DNA of 64,000 nucleotides from Comamonas fluminis. Its GTDB lineage: Bacteria > Pseudomonadota > Gammaproteobacteria > Burkholderiales > Burkholderiaceae_C. The DNA lies in contig NZ_CP066783.1 in the NCBI RefSeq assembly GCF_019186805.1, positions 859,501-923,500 of the forward strand, written 5' to 3'. Under the pieces are notes generated by a model, which was not told the origin of the DNA, did not search any database, and saw nothing but the letters and a program-made list of their open reading frames with translations. A program made the position numbers and the translations under genes. Shown in pieces: positions 37,250-48,942 of the stretch. How positions within the stretch are numbered: position 1 is the first letter of the stretch; the number at the start of each line of letters is the position of its first letter.

Positions 37250-38026
37250 TTAGATGCGGTCGCCAGTTTGCGCGGGGCTGAACAGGTCCACGCGGTCGGT
37301 GATGATGCCGTCGGTGCCCAGGTCGATCAGGCGCTGTGCGGCCCATTCATCGTTGACGGTGTAGCTGCTGCAGCGCAGGCCTGCGCCGTGCACCTTGGCC
37401 ACCAGCTCTGGGTTCCACAGGCCTTGGTTGAGCACCATGGCGCTGCAGTCCAGATCCAGCGCAATCTTCAGGTCGGCGTCGCCTGTGCCATCGGCAAATT
37501 TGTCCACCAGCAGGCCGCGCGGAATGTGCGGGGCCACGTCTTTGGCGCCTTTGAGTGAGTCGGGCTTGAACGAGGTGAACAGCGGCTGGACGATGTCCTT
37601 GGGCCAGATGCGGTTCATCAGCTCGCCACAGGCGCGGCCTGTTTCTTCGTCCTGGCCGGGCGTGGGCTTGATTTCCACATTCAGATGCAGATGGTTGGCC
37701 AGGCACCAGCGGGCCAGTGCTTCCAGCGTGGGCAGGTTTTCACCTGCATAGGCGCGGGAGTGCCAGCTGCCAGCGTCCAGCTGGGCGATTTCGCCCATGG
37801 TCAGCTCGCCACCAATGCCGTGGCCGTTGGTGGTGCGCTCCAGCGTGGCATCGTGCATCAAAAACAGCACGCCATCCTTGCTGAGCTTGGCATCGCATTC
37901 AAAAAAACGATAGCCGTGGTGCGCGCCCAGGCGAAAGGCGCTCAGGGTGTTTTCCGGTGCCAGCTTGCCAGCGCCGCGGTGGGCTACCCAACGTGGGTAG
38001 GGCCAGGGTTTCAGTGCAGTAGTCAT
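37250..38026 (-). CDS. ugpQ: Glycerophosphodiester phosphodiesterase
   Basis: This cytosolic GDPD releases glycerol-3-phosphate from glycerophosphodiesters. The 258-residue protein has WVAHRGAGKLAPENTLSAF (catalytic His and Arg), FECDAKLSKDGVLFLMHD with the metal-binding Glu/Asp and second His, and LNVEIKPTPG. No signal peptide is seen, as expected for UgpQ rather than GlpQ. The ATG at 38026 is chosen (38032 is an alternative). The ugpBAEC transporter genes for its substrate lie 1.7 kb away beyond an aldehyde dehydrogenase gene. Confidence 0.9.
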   Translation of the reverse strand: MTTALKPWPYPRWVAHRGAGKLAPENTLSAFRLGAHHGYRFFECDAKLSKDGVLFLMHDATLERTTNGHGIGGELTMGEIAQLDAGSWHSRAYAGENLPTLEALARWCLANHLHLNVEIKPTPGQDEETGRACGELMNRIWPKDIVQPLFTSFKPDSLKGAKDVAPHIPRGLLVDKFADGTGDADLKIALDLDCSAMVLNQGLWNPELVAKVHGAGLRCSSYTVNDEWAAQRLIDLGTDGIITDRVDLFSPAQTGDRI

Positions 38027-38231
38027 GACCATATTGCGCCCCGGTGCGCAGGGCGCCAGGGCATTGGTAAACAGTGATAGCAATGGTACTGCGCTGACTC
38101 TTGCGCCGGGTGCTTCGGGATGTATTCCATTACTTCATTTAAACGATGAGTGCGGGCTGCGGCGGCCAGACCATGCCTGCTGTCACAACCGTTATTGGCA
38201 ACCTCATGGCCAATGCATTCAAGGAGATGGG

Positions 38232-39668
38232 ATGAACCAGCGCGTGTTGCCGGATTCTCTGGAGGAGGAGCTGATTGCCCAGCAGTTGCAGCTGCAGAAG
38301 GCGGCGTTTGTGGCCGAGGGGCCGGTGCCCGCTGCCGTGCGCCAAGACCGCCTGCAGCGCTGCGTGGATTTGCTCAAGACCCATGCCGATCGCATCTGCG
38401 AAGTCATCAGCGAAGACTTTGGCGGGCGCCATCCGGTCAGCACCTTGACCATGGATGTGCAGACCCCCATCGGGCACCTGAAATACGCGAAGAAAAACGT
38501 GGCGCGCTGGATGCGCCCGCAGCGCCGCGCCAGCGTCTTCCCCTTCAATCTGTTTGGTGCGCGGGCGGAACTGCGCTTTCAGCCCAAGGGCGTGGTTGGC
38601 ATTGCGGGAACGTGGAACTGTCCGCTGTTCATGCTGTTTGGCCCGCTGGCTGGGGTGTTTGCGGCGGGCAACCGGGCCATGCTCAAGCCTTCGGATTTGT
38701 CGCCAGCAACCTCGCAATGGCTGGCTGAGACCGTGCCTCAGTATTTCGACCCGCTGGAGCTGAGCGTGATTACCGGCGGCGTGGCGACGGCGCAGGCATT
38801 TACGCGCCAGGCTTTTGACCATCTGGTGTTTACCGGCAGCACCCAGGTCGCCAAGCAGATCATGCGCGATGCGGCAGAAAACCTGGTGCCGCTGACGCTG
38901 GAGCTGGGCGGCAAATCGCCCACGGTGATTGGGCGTTCGGCTGATATCCAAAAGGCCGCGCTGAGCGTGGCGCTGGCGCGAATTCAGAATGGCGGTCAGG
39001 TCTGCGTGATGCCCGATACCGTCTATGTGCCCCGCGAGCGCATGGCCGAGTTTGTGGCGGAGTTCAAGGCGCTGTGGCAGCAAATGCTGCCCACGGTGGC
39101 GGGTAACCAAGACCTGACGGCCATTGCCAATGCGCGGCATCTGGAGCGGCTGGAAGGCAAGATTGCGCAGGCTGAGGCTGCCGGTGCCAAGGTGGAGAGC
39201 CTGGGCGCAGCCAGTGTGAATGCGGCAGACAGGCGGCGACCACTGCGGCTGGTGCAGGATGCACCCACTGACACGGCCTTTGCACGCGAGGAAATCTTTG
39301 GCCAGGCCATGGCGCTGGAGAGCTATGACGATGTGCAGGCCGTGGTGGCGCGCATCAACGTCGGCGCCAGACCGCTGGCGCTGTACTACTACGGCAAGGA
39401 CAGGCAGGAGCAGGAATATGTGCTGGGCCACACGTTGTCTGGCGGTGCTTGCGTGAACGAGGCCATGCTGCATGTGGCGGTGCATGACATGCCGTTTGGC
39501 GGCATTGGTGCATCAGGCATGGGCTGCTACAACGGCCCGGAAGGCTTTGCAGAGTTCAGCCACTTGCGCGGCGTGTATCACGCGGGCTGGTGGGATCCGC
39601 GAGTGAAGCTGGGCATGGTCCCGCCCTATACGGACAAGCTGGTGCAGATGCTCAAGAAAGCGCTGTAA
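38232..39668 (+). CDS. Coniferyl-aldehyde-dehydrogenase-like ALDH
   Basis: A 478-residue NAD(P)-dependent aldehyde dehydrogenase from the ATG at 38232 (MNQRVLPDSLEEELIAQQLQ). Typical features are GIAGTWNCPLFMLFGPLAGV, KPSDLSPATS, VFTGSTQVAKQIM, the catalytic Glu in LELGGKSPTV, and the nucleophile Cys in NGGQVCVMPDTVY. The lack of the first 20-30 residues of classical ALDHs and the C-terminal GWWDPRVKLGMVPPYTDKL fit the coniferyl aldehyde/fatty aldehyde type (CalB). The longer frame to 38025 is non-coding. It is divergent from ugpQ; the substrate is inferred. Confidence 0.88.
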   Translation: MNQRVLPDSLEEELIAQQLQLQKAAFVAEGPVPAAVRQDRLQRCVDLLKTHADRICEVISEDFGGRHPVSTLTMDVQTPIGHLKYAKKNVARWMRPQRRASVFPFNLFGARAELRFQPKGVVGIAGTWNCPLFMLFGPLAGVFAAGNRAMLKPSDLSPATSQWLAETVPQYFDPLELSVITGGVATAQAFTRQAFDHLVFTGSTQVAKQIMRDAAENLVPLTLELGGKSPTVIGRSADIQKAALSVALARIQNGGQVCVMPDTVYVPRERMAEFVAEFKALWQQMLPTVAGNQDLTAIANARHLERLEGKIAQAEAAGAKVESLGAASVNAADRRRPLRLVQDAPTDTAFAREEIFGQAMALESYDDVQAVVARINVGARPLALYYYGKDRQEQEYVLGHTLSGGACVNEAMLHVAVHDMPFGGIGASGMGCYNGPEGFAEFSHLRGVYHAGWWDPRVKLGMVPPYTDKLVQMLKKAL

Positions 39669-39674
39669 AGGCGT

Positions 39675-39705
39675 AAAAAAAGAGAGTCCTGAGACTCTCT
39701 TTTTT
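39675..39705. terminator. Bidirectional terminator between ALDH gene and ugpC
   Basis: AAAAAAAGAGAGTC and GACTCTCTTTTTT form a hairpin with a CTGA loop between convergent genes. Confidence 0.92.
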
Positions 39706-39726
39706 GTAGCTGCTGGCGCAGGTGTA

Positions 39727-40734
<1,008 letters not shown>

Positions 40735-40786
40735 AGCTAAAAATCCGTTTTAGCGCAGGCAGGATAAGCGCTGCCTGCTATCAAAA

Positions 40787-41638
40787 TTATTTCTCGGTGT
40801 CGACCAGGCCCTTGACGAACCATTTTTGCATCAGCATCACCACCAGCGTGGGGGGCAGCATGGCCAGGATGGCTGTGGCCATCACGATGTTCCAGTCCAC
40901 GCTGGCGTCACCGCCACCGCCCAGCATGGCCTTGATGCCCACGACCACGGGGTACATGTCTTCCGAGGTGGTCATCAAGAGGGGCCACAGGTACTGGTTC
41001 CAGCCGTAGATGAACTGAATCACGAACAGGGCGGCAATCGAGGTCTTGGACAAGGGCACCAGAATGTCCTTGAAAAAGCGCATGGGGCCGGCCCCGTCAA
41101 TGCGGGCGGCTTCCACCAGCTCGTCCGGCACGCTCAGGAAGAACTGGCGGAACAGGAAAGTGGCGGTGGCCGAGGCGATCAGCGGCAGGGACAGACCCGC
41201 GTAGCTGTTCAAAAGGCCCAGTTCAGCCACAACCTTGTAGGTGGGCAGAATGCGCACTTCCACGGGCAGCATCAGCGTCACGAAGATGGCCCAGAAGCAG
41301 AACATCTTGAACGGAAAGCGGAAGTACACGATGGCAAAGGCCGACAGCAGAGAGATGGCGATCTTGCCCACGGTGATGATTATGGCGACCACAAAGCTCA
41401 CCCACATCATCTGCACGACGTTGGTGTTGGAGCCCAGTTTGCCGGAGCCCAGCAGCGCGGCCTTGTAGTTTTCCCACATATGGCTGCCTGGCAGCAGCGG
41501 CATGGGGGACTGCACAATCTCGCTGGCCGTGTGCGTAGAAGCCACCAGTGCCAGGTACAGCGGGAAGGCCACGATGGCCACGCCGAGAATGAGCACGGCG
41601 TGGGAGAAGAAATTAAGCCAGGGGTTACGGTCAACCAT
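40787..41638 (-). CDS. ugpE: Glycerol-3-phosphate ABC transporter permease UgpE
   Basis: A 283-residue inner-membrane permease with six hydrophobic helices and the EAA loop EAARIDGAGPMRFFKDILVPL. It starts MVDRNPWLNFFSHAVLILGV, 2 bp after the ugpA stop. It pairs with UgpA. Confidence 0.92.
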   Translation of the reverse strand: MVDRNPWLNFFSHAVLILGVAIVAFPLYLALVASTHTASEIVQSPMPLLPGSHMWENYKAALLGSGKLGSNTNVVQMMWVSFVVAIIITVGKIAISLLSAFAIVYFRFPFKMFCFWAIFVTLMLPVEVRILPTYKVVAELGLLNSYAGLSLPLIASATATFLFRQFFLSVPDELVEAARIDGAGPMRFFKDILVPLSKTSIAALFVIQFIYGWNQYLWPLLMTTSEDMYPVVVGIKAMLGGGGDASVDWNIVMATAILAMLPPTLVVMLMQKWFVKGLVDTEK

Positions 41639-41640
41639 GA

Positions 41641-42522
41641 TCAGTACTGCACTTTCTTCTCAACGTAGCGGAACTGGATCACAGTCAGCACAACCACAAT
41701 CAGCATCAGGATCACGGACTGCGCAGCCGAGCCGCCCAGGTCCAGCGCCTTGAAGCCGTCCAGATACACCTTGTAGACCAGAATCGACGTGGACTGGCCG
41801 GGGCCGCCGTGGGTGGCCGCGTCAATGATGCCGAAGGTGTCGAAGAAGGCGTAGACGATGTTGATCACCAGCAGGAAGAAGGTGGTGGGCGACAGCAGCG
41901 GCAGCTGGATATTCCAGAAACGGCGCCATGGGCCGGCACCGTCAATCGAAGCGGCTTCGATCAGGGCCTTGGGGATGGACTGCAGGCCTGCAAGGAAGAA
42001 CAGGAAGTTGTACGAAATCTGTTTCCATACCGAGGCCAGCACGATCAGCGCCATGGCCTGGTTTTCGTTCATCAGGTGGTTCCAGGTATAGCCCAGCTTG
42101 TTCAGGAAATACGCCACCACGCCGATGGAAGGGGAGAACATGAACACCCACAGCACACCCGCGATGACGGGGGCAACGGCGTAGGGAATGATCAGCAGGG
42201 TCTTGTAGACCATGGCGAAGCGCACGATGCGGTCCGCAAAAATGGCCAAGGCCAATGAGGTCGCAATACCCAGGCCAGCGACCAGAACGGAAAACAGTGC
42301 TGTGCGCTTGAAGGACGTGAGATAGGACGGGTCAGAGAAGATCTGACGGAAATTATCAAACCCCACCCATTCGGTGCTCATGCCGAACGCGTCTTCCATC
42401 TGGAATGACTGGAGGACAGCCTGACCAGCGGGCCAGAAAAAGAAAATACCGATGATGAGCAGCTGCGGTGCGATCAGCACCCAGGGCAGCCATCTCGATC
42501 GGAAAAGAACGCGTTTTTCCAT
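41641..42522 (-). CDS. ugpA: Glycerol-3-phosphate ABC transporter permease UgpA
   Basis: A 293-residue permease that starts MEKRVLFRSRWLPWVLIAPQ. It has six helices and the EAA loop EAASIDGAGPWRRFWNIQLP. It follows ugpB and is tightly linked to ugpE. Confidence 0.92.
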   Translation of the reverse strand: MEKRVLFRSRWLPWVLIAPQLLIIGIFFFWPAGQAVLQSFQMEDAFGMSTEWVGFDNFRQIFSDPSYLTSFKRTALFSVLVAGLGIATSLALAIFADRIVRFAMVYKTLLIIPYAVAPVIAGVLWVFMFSPSIGVVAYFLNKLGYTWNHLMNENQAMALIVLASVWKQISYNFLFFLAGLQSIPKALIEAASIDGAGPWRRFWNIQLPLLSPTTFFLLVINIVYAFFDTFGIIDAATHGGPGQSTSILVYKVYLDGFKALDLGGSAAQSVILMLIVVVLTVIQFRYVEKKVQY

Positions 42523-42641
42523 GAGGAGTCACAAATAAAAAAACCACCGGAGCCTGGGTTCAGTCAACGTGGCATTCAAGGGGCTGTGCCCTGGTTCACA
42601 AGGCACAGCGGGCCTGCAGGCGCCTTGCGGCGCCAGCAGGA

Positions 42642-43955
42642 TTACTTCTTATACGAACGCTCGAAGCGCGCCAGCAGCTCATTGCCGCGGGTCACGATAG
42701 CGTCCAGCGCTTGCTGGCCGGTCTTCTTGCCAGCCCACACTTGTTCGAGTTCTTCGTCCTCGATGGTACGAATCTGCACATAGTTGCCCAGACGGATACC
42801 ACGCGAGTTGTTGGTGACCTTGCGGATCATCTGCGTCACAGCAGTATCAGTGCCGGGGTGCTTTTGATAGAAGCCGGACTTGTCGGTCAGGTCATAGGCG
42901 GCCATGGTCACAGGCAGGTAGCCGGTGCGCTGGTGCGAAGCGGCTTGCACCTTGGTCTGCGAAAGGAATTCGAAGAACTTGGCCACGCCCTTGTAGTGCT
43001 CGGCCGACTTGCCAGCCATCACCCACAGCGAAGCGCCGCCAATCACGGTGTTCTGGGGTGCGCCCTTCACATCGGGGTAGTAGGGCAGGGGAGCCAGGGC
43101 GTAGTTGAACTTGGCGTTCTTGGCCACGTCGCCGTAGAAACCGGACGAAGTCTGGATCATGGCGCATTCACCTGCGGTGAACGAAGCCTGGGCAGTCGAT
43201 GCGCGGCCCTTGTAGACAAACTCACCGGCCTTGGCAGCAGCGGCCAGGTTGTCGATGTGCTTGACGTGCAGAGGCGAGTTCACCTTCATGCGGGCCTTGT
43301 AGCCGTTGGTGGACAGACCGTTTTGCTCAGTGGCGAACTCCACGTTGTGCCAGGTGGAGAAGGACTCCAGCTGGGTCCAGCCTTGCCAGGCCAGGGTCAT
43401 GGGGCAGCTGTGGCCGCTTTCCTTGAGCTTCTTGGCGGCAGCAAACACTTCAGGCCAGGTAGCGGGGGCTTTGTCGGGGTTCAGGCCAGCCTTCTTGAAG
43501 GCGTCCTTGTTGTAATAGAAGATGGTGGTTGAGCTGTTGAAGGGGAAGCTCAGCATCTGGCCGTTGGGGGCGGTGTAGTAACCGGCCACGGCGGGGATAT
43601 AGGCCTTGGGGTCGAAAGCGACACCTGCATCAGCCATCACCTTGCCCACAGGCACGGTCGCGCCCTTGGAAGCCATCATGGTGGCGGTGCCCACTTCAAA
43701 CACTTGCAGAATATCTGGCGCATTGCCCGAGCGGAAGGCTGCAATCGCGGCAGTCATGGACTCGTCGTACACGCCCTTGAAGGTTGGCACAACCTTGAAA
43801 TCCTTCTGGCTTTCATTGAACTGCTTGGCCAGATCGTTGACCCACTCGTTGTTCACGGCGGTCATCGAATGCCACCATTGAATTTCGGTGGCGGCTTGTG
43901 CCGAGAAGGCGGTGGCGGCGACGGCGGCGGCCATGGCCAGTTGCTTGAATTGCAT
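42642..43955 (-). CDS. ugpB: Glycerol-3-phosphate-binding protein
   Basis: The periplasmic binding protein of the Ugp system, 437 residues, with signal peptide MQFKQLAMAAAVAATAFSAQ and mature start near AATEIQWWHSM. The family-1 solute-binding features FNESQKDFKVVPTFKG and SFPFNSSTTIFYYNKDAF are typical of UgpB. The ATG at 43955 is supported by GAGGAG upstream; the longer frame is rejected. It is the first gene of ugpBAEC, with palindromic sites just upstream at 43982-44027. Confidence 0.93.
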   Translation of the reverse strand: MQFKQLAMAAAVAATAFSAQAATEIQWWHSMTAVNNEWVNDLAKQFNESQKDFKVVPTFKGVYDESMTAAIAAFRSGNAPDILQVFEVGTATMMASKGATVPVGKVMADAGVAFDPKAYIPAVAGYYTAPNGQMLSFPFNSSTTIFYYNKDAFKKAGLNPDKAPATWPEVFAAAKKLKESGHSCPMTLAWQGWTQLESFSTWHNVEFATEQNGLSTNGYKARMKVNSPLHVKHIDNLAAAAKAGEFVYKGRASTAQASFTAGECAMIQTSSGFYGDVAKNAKFNYALAPLPYYPDVKGAPQNTVIGGASLWVMAGKSAEHYKGVAKFFEFLSQTKVQAASHQRTGYLPVTMAAYDLTDKSGFYQKHPGTDTAVTQMIRKVTNNSRGIRLGNYVQIRTIEDEELEQVWAGKKTGQQALDAIVTRGNELLARFERSYKK

Positions 43956-43981
43956 GAGGGCTCCTCTAACTATGGGTGACT

Positions 43982-44027
43982 TAATGTGCAGGCACATTAG
44001 GTCATGCATATGACATATACGTGTCAT
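43982..44027. promoter_or_regulatory. Two inverted repeats upstream of ugpB
   Basis: TAATGTGC-AG-GCACATTA (43982-43999) is a perfect repeat with 8-bp arms, 27 bp before the ugpB start. ATGACA-TATACG-TGTCAT (44010-44027) is a second repeat with 6-bp arms. Their position suits a repressor or activator of the ugp operon. The sequence does not match a tandem Pho box clearly, so control by PhoB is not shown. Confidence 0.55.
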
Positions 44028-44550
44028 TGTTTGCCAGGACTTCGCGGACTGTCGTAGGTCTCAACCCTCAGAGGTTTGACAGTTTGATGACGCCAGAGTG
44101 ACGGTCAAAGCTCGCGCGAAGCTGCGCCATTCTAGGTCAAGCCAATTTCGTTTGATGTTGGTAGTCTTTCGTATTGAGTTGTTTTTGATTCGTAAATGTA
44201 TGGTTTTGCCGTAAATCACCTATAGGGACGTTACGCAGGGTTTCTGTCCAACCTTTGATGGAGATGCGCGGCTGAAGGCGTGCAGGGCAGTAAAGGGCTT
44301 TGGGCAACTGCGTGGGCAGGCTCATTTCGCCGTGGATGAAATCCGGGCGGGGAAATTCAGGAACTGCGGAAATGGCCTCAACCCCTTTTCTGGTGCGCGC
44401 AGACTGCTATCACTTGTTTGACGTTGGCATGGCTCGCTCTTGGCGTTTACGGCACATAGCCCACAGCGCAGCATAAGAAGGCGGGCGTCGCTTAAAATCG
44501 TCATCCCACTGGCTTAGGGGCGCCACAGGGCGCCCAACACGGTCTACCCC
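44028..44550. other. Divergent intergenic region, no gene seen
   Basis: These 523 bp separate ugpB from the large flavin/Fe-S gene. The sequence is AT-richer than the flanks. Short frames at 44137-44325 and 44322-44504 lack ribosome binding sites and any recognisable motif. The region probably holds the two divergent promoters. Confidence 0.5.
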
Positions 44551-47500
44551 ATGAATGTACCGATTGCGTTGGCTGCCGCCTTGCAGGCTCAGGCTGCCGA
44601 ACCCGCACGACTGCGCGAGATTCCCTATAACTACACCTCGTTCTCTGACCGTGAGATCGTGATCCGTCTGCTGGGCTCATCCATGTGGGATGTGCTCAAC
44701 CAGCTGCGCCAGGAGCGTCGCACAGGCCGTTCTGCGCGCATGCTCTATGAGGTGCTGGGGGATATCTGGGTTGTGCAGCGCAATCCTTACCTGCAGGACG
44801 ACCTGATCCACAACCCAGACCGTCGCAAGTCGCTGGTCGAGGCGCTGGAGCACCGCCTGTCCGAAATCGACAAGCGTCGTGAGCCCAATGAAGACGCCAT
44901 TCGCGATCAACTGGTGGGCCAACTGGTGGATGCCGCGCATCGCGCCGTGCATGAGTTCAATGCCACGTTTGTCGAGGCCGAGCAACTGCGTCGCCGCGTG
45001 CAGAAGACGCTGCGCCCCTATACAGCCAAGGACAACATCAAGTTCGACGGCCTCTCGCGTGTGGCCCATGTGACTGATGCGACCGACTGGCGCGTGGAAT
45101 ACCCGTTTGTGGTGCTGACTCCGGATACCGAAGCCGAAATGGCAGGCTTGGTCAAAGGCTGTATCGAACTCGGTCTGACCATCATTCCGCGTGGAGGCGG
45201 CACCGGATATACGGGCGGCGCTATTCCTTTGACATGGCGCTCAGTCGTCATCAACACCGAAAAGCTGGAAGCGCTGACCGAAGTCGAGATGCGCAAGATC
45301 CCCGGTGTGGATCACGATGTGCCCACGATTTATTCCGAAGCCGGTGTGGTCACCCAGCGCGTGGCCGATGCCGCCGAGCGCGGTGGCTTTGTGTTTGCGG
45401 TGGATCCCACCTCCATCGAAGCATCCTGCATTGGCGGCAATATCGCCATGAATGCGGGCGGCAAGAAGGCCGTGCTCTGGGGCACAGCGCTGGATAACCT
45501 CGTTTCCTGGCGCATGGTGACGCCTGACGCGCAATGGCTGGAAGTCACGCGTCTGGATCACAACCTGGGCAAGATTCACGATGCCGAGATGGCCTGCTTC
45601 GAGCTGAAGTATTTCCAGGCCGACGGCAAGACCCATATTCGTACCGAGCGCCTGGATATTCCCGGCAAGACGTTCCGCAAGGAAGGTTTGGGCAAGGACG
45701 TGACGGACAAATTCCTCTCGGGCCTGCCAGGCATTCAGAAAGAAGGCACGGACGGCCTGATCACCAGCGCACGCTGGGTGGTGCACCGCATGCCTGCGCA
45801 CACGCGCACGGTGTGCATGGAGTTCTTTGGCAATGCCAAGGATGCTGTGCCTTCGATCGTCGAGATCAAGGACTATATGTTCGCCGAGCAAAAACGCTCG
45901 GGCGTGCTACTGGCGGGTCTGGAGCACCTGGACGACCGCTACCTCAAGGCCGTGGGTTACGCGACCAAGAGCAAGAAGGGCAACGGCCATCTGCCCAAGA
46001 TGGTGCTGCTGGGCGATATTGCCGGCGACAACGCCGATGAAGTGGCCCGTGTGGCCGCCGAAGTGGTGCGTATTGCCAATTCGCGCAACGGCGAGGGCTT
46101 TACGGCCGTGAGCGCCGAGGCACGCAAGAAATTCTGGCTGGACCGCAAGCGCACAGCGGCTATCTCGCGCCACACCAACGCCTTCAAGATCAACGAAGAC
46201 GTGGTGATCCCGCTGCCGCGCATGGCCGAGTACACCGACGGCATTGAGCGCATCAATATTGAATTGAGCCTGCGCAACAAGCTCAAGCTCTGCGATGAGC
46301 TGAGCAGCTTCTTCAAGCATTCCGATCTGCCCCTGGGCAAGAGCGACGATGCGGGCGATATTCCCAGCGCAGAGCTGCTGGAAGACCGCGTGCATCAGGC
46401 GCTGACGCTGGTGGCCGAAGTGCGTGCGCTGTGGCAGGGCTGGCTGGATGGCGTGGCAACGCTGTTCCCCGAGCTGCAGGACCACACGCTGCGCGCCAGC
46501 TGGAGGAGCCAGATCAAGGAGCCGTTGTCCAAGATTTTTGCAGGCGCTGCCTTCCAGCCGCTGCGTGAATCCATCAATGAAATTCACCAGAAGGTGCTCA
46601 AGGGCCGCGTCTGGGTGGCGTTGCACATGCACGCCGGTGACGGCAATGTGCACACCAACATCCCCGTCAACTCTGACGACTATGAAATGCTGCAGACCGC
46701 GCACGAAGCCGTGGCTCGCATCATGGAACTGGCACGCAGTCTGGATGGTGTGATCTCGGGTGAGCACGGCATTGGCATTACCAAGCTGGAATTCCTCTCG
46801 GATGCCGAGCTGGCACCGTTTGCCGACTACAAAAAACGTGTGGACCCCGAAGGCCGCTTCAACAAGGGCAAGCTGATTCGCAATGAGGAGTGGGATGCCT
46901 CGGCACACCAGAGCCACGACGGTCGCTCGCCCCGTGAATCGCTGATGTTTGCCGACCTGACCAATGCCTACACGCCATCTTTTGGCCTGATGGGCTATGA
47001 GTCGCTGATCATGCAGCAGTCGGATATTGGCGCCATTGCCAACTCCGTCAAGGACTGCCTGCGCTGCGGCAAGTGCAAGCCCGTGTGCGCCACCCATGTG
47101 CCACGCGCCAATCTGCTGTACTCGCCGCGCAACAAGATTCTGGCGACTTCGCTGCTGGTGGAGGCTTTCCTCTATGAAGAGCAGACCCGCCGCGGTGTCT
47201 CCATCAAGCACTGGCAGGAGTTTGAAGATGTGTCCGACCACTGCACGGTCTGCCACAAGTGCTTCAATCCTTGCCCGGTCAAGATCGACTTTGGCGATGT
47301 GACCATGAATATGCGCAATCTGCTGCGCAAGATGGACAAGAAGAGCTTCCGTCCCGGCAACAAGCTGGCCATGGCCATGCTCAACGCCACCAACCCCGAC
47401 ACCATCAAGTTCATGCGTTCGGCCATGGTGGGCGTGGGCTTCAAGGCCCAGCGTCTGGCCGCCGATGTGCTGGGTGCCGTGGCCAAGAAGCAGACGGCGC

Positions 47501-48468
47501 ATCCACCGGCATCGGTTGGCACAGCTCCCATCAAGGAGCAGGTGATTCACTTCATCAACAAAAAGCTGCCCGGTGGCCTGCCCAACAAGACGGCGCGTGC
47601 CCTGCTGGATATCGAAGACAAGGATTACGTGCCCATCATCCGTAATCCGCAATCGACCCGTGCGGATACGGAAGCGGTGTTCTATTTCCCCGGTTGCGGC
47701 TCGGAGCGTCTGTTCAGCCAGGTGGGCTTGGCCACGCAGGCCATGCTGTGGCATGCCGGTGTGCAGACTGTGCTGCCGCCAGGCTATCTGTGCTGCGGCT
47801 ATCCCCAGCGCGGCTCGGGCCAGTTCGACAAGGCCGAGAAGATGATTACGGACAACCGTGTGCTCTTCCACCGTGTGGCCACCACGCTTAACTATCTGGA
47901 CATCAAGACCGTAGTGGTGAGCTGCGGTACCTGCTATGACCAGTTGCAGGGCTACCAGTTTGACAAGATTTTCCCCGGCTGCCGCATCATCGACATCCAC
48001 GAATATCTGCTGGAAAAGGGCATTACCCTGCAAAACAAGGGCGCCTACCTGTACCACGACCCCTGCCACACGCCTATGAAGACGCAAGACCCCATGAAGA
48101 CCGTCAAGGCCTTGATGGGCGACCAGGTCATGAAGAGCGAGCGCTGCTGCGGCGAATCCGGCACGCTGGGTGTGACGCGTCCTGATGTCTCGACGCAGAT
48201 TCGTTTCCGCAAGACCGAAGAGCTGCGCAAGAGCGAAGCTGTGCTGCGCGAGAGCGGCGCTGTGGGCGAGAAGGAAAACGTCAAGATTCTGACCAGCTGC
48301 CCAAGCTGCCTGCAGGGCCTGAGTCGCTACGGCAATGACCTGAACAACGGTCTGCTGGAAGCCGACTACATCGTGGTCGAGATGGCGCGTGACATTCTGG
48401 GTGAGAACTGGATGCCCGAGTACGTCAAGCTGGCCAACGCTGGCGGCATTGAACGTGTTCTTGTGTAA
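44551..48468 (+). CDS. Large FAD-linked oxidase with Fe-S and CCG domains (DUF3683)
   Basis: A 1305-residue single-chain oxidoreductase. Residues 1-170 match the DUF3683-type N-terminal helical domain. An FAD_binding_4 (PCMH) domain follows (about 180-400; [19 protein letters not shown] and [20 protein letters not shown]), then an FAD-oxidase C domain ([25 protein letters not shown]). Near 836 and 905 are two 4Fe-4S motifs ([16 protein letters not shown] and [12 protein letters not shown]). Two CCG/heterodisulfide-reductase-like domains follow ([11 protein letters not shown]...[17 protein letters not shown]). The layout resembles D-2-hydroxyacid (lactate or glycolate) dehydrogenases fused to GlpC/LldE-like modules. 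It is likely membrane-associated with a quinone acceptor; the substrate is unknown. Confidence 0.88.
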   Translation: MNVPIALAAALQAQAAEPARLREIPYNYTSFSDREIVIRLLGSSMWDVLNQLRQERRTGRSARMLYEVLGDIWVVQRNPYLQDDLIHNPDRRKSLVEALEHRLSEIDKRREPNEDAIRDQLVGQLVDAAHRAVHEFNATFVEAEQLRRRVQKTLRPYTAKDNIKFDGLSRVAHVTDATDWRVEYPFVVLTPDTEAEMAGLVKGCIELGLTIIPRGGGTGYTGGAIPLTWRSVVINTEKLEALTEVEMRKIPGVDHDVPTIYSEAGVVTQRVADAAERGGFVFAVDPTSIEASCIGGNIAMNAGGKKAVLWGTALDNLVSWRMVTPDAQWLEVTRLDHNLGKIHDAEMACFELKYFQADGKTHIRTERLDIPGKTFRKEGLGKDVTDKFLSGLPGIQKEGTDGLITSARWVVHRMPAHTRTVCMEFFGNAKDAVPSIVEIKDYMFAEQKRSGVLLAGLEHLDDRYLKAVGYATKSKKGNGHLPKMVLLGDIAGDNADEVARVAAEVVRIANSRNGEGFTAVSAEARKKFWLDRKRTAAISRHTNAFKINEDVVIPLPRMAEYTDGIERINIELSLRNKLKLCDELSSFFKHSDLPLGKSDDAGDIPSAELLEDRVHQALTLVAEVRALWQGWLDGVATLFPELQDHTLRASWRSQIKEPLSKIFAGAAFQPLRESINEIHQKVLKGRVWVALHMHAGDGNVHTNIPVNSDDYEMLQTAHEAVARIMELARSLDGVISGEHGIGITKLEFLSDAELAPFADYKKRVDPEGRFNKGKLIRNEEWDASAHQSHDGRSPRESLMFADLTNAYTPSFGLMGYESLIMQQSDIGAIANSVKDCLRCGKCKPVCATHVPRANLLYSPRNKILATSLLVEAFLYEEQTRRGVSIKHWQEFEDVSDHCTVCHKCFNPCPVKIDFGDVTMNMRNLLRKMDKKSFRPGNKLAMAMLNATNPDTIKFMRSAMVGVGFKAQRLAADVLGAVAKKQTAHPPASVGTAPIKEQVIHFINKKLPGGLPNKTARALLDIEDKDYVPIIRNPQSTRADTEAVFYFPGCGSERLFSQVGLATQAMLWHAGVQTVLPPGYLCCGYPQRGSGQFDKAEKMITDNRVLFHRVATTLNYLDIKTVVVSCGTCYDQLQGYQFDKIFPGCRIIDIHEYLLEKGITLQNKGAYLYHDPCHTPMKTQDPMKTVKALMGDQVMKSERCCGESGTLGVTRPDVSTQIRFRKTEELRKSEAVLRESGAVGEKENVKILTSCPSCLQGLSRYGNDLNNGLLEADYIVVEMARDILGENWMPEYVKLANAGGIERVLV

Positions 48469-48472
48469 AGCC

Positions 48473-48916
48473 ATGAATCATCAAGACAATTGCCCTTTGT
48501 GCAGCACCGATGGCGGCACCTTGATCTGGCGCGGCGAGAAGCTGCGTGTGATTCGGGCTGCGGAAGAGGGCTTTCCTGCCTTTTATCGTGTGGTCTGGGC
48601 CGAGCATGCTGCCGAGTTTTCGGACCTGAGTGCAACGGACCGTATTCATTGCATGGATGCCGTGGCGCTGGTGGAGCGTGTGCTGCGCGAGCAACTGGCG
48701 CCCACCAAGATCAATCTGGCGGCCCTGGGCAATATGGTGGCGCACCTGCACTGGCATGTGATTGCACGGTATGACTGGGATAGCCACTTTCCCGCTTCCG
48801 TCTGGGCGCCTGCCGTACGAGAACGTGACCCGTTGCGTGAAGCCCAGCTTGCCCAGCGTTTACCGCAGGTCGATGCGCAGTTGCAGCTGGCCCTGAGTCT
48901 CTGGGCTGCTGCCTGA
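48473..48916 (+). CDS. HIT-family protein
   Basis: A 147-residue histidine-triad protein with the active-site string HLHWHVIARYDWD (H-x-H-x-H) and an N-terminal CPLCSTDGG. HIT proteins hydrolyse nucleoside phosphoramidates or similar conjugates. The ATG is 5 bp after the preceding gene's stop (48468), so the two are probably cotranscribed. A terminator follows. Confidence 0.9.
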   Translation: MNHQDNCPLCSTDGGTLIWRGEKLRVIRAAEEGFPAFYRVVWAEHAAEFSDLSATDRIHCMDAVALVERVLREQLAPTKINLAALGNMVAHLHWHVIARYDWDSHFPASVWAPAVRERDPLREAQLAQRLPQVDAQLQLALSLWAAA

Positions 48917-48942
48917 TATTTTTGATCTCCGTCAGGAGATCC

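Noticed and set aside
44001..44030. Pho box upstream of ugpB
   Set aside because: The sequence is an inverted repeat with a TGTCAT arm, not the tandem 7-mer repeat with 4-bp spacing expected for PhoB.
45907..48474. 855-codon minus-strand open frame
   Set aside because: It is antisense to the large flavin/Fe-S gene, whose motifs are unambiguous.
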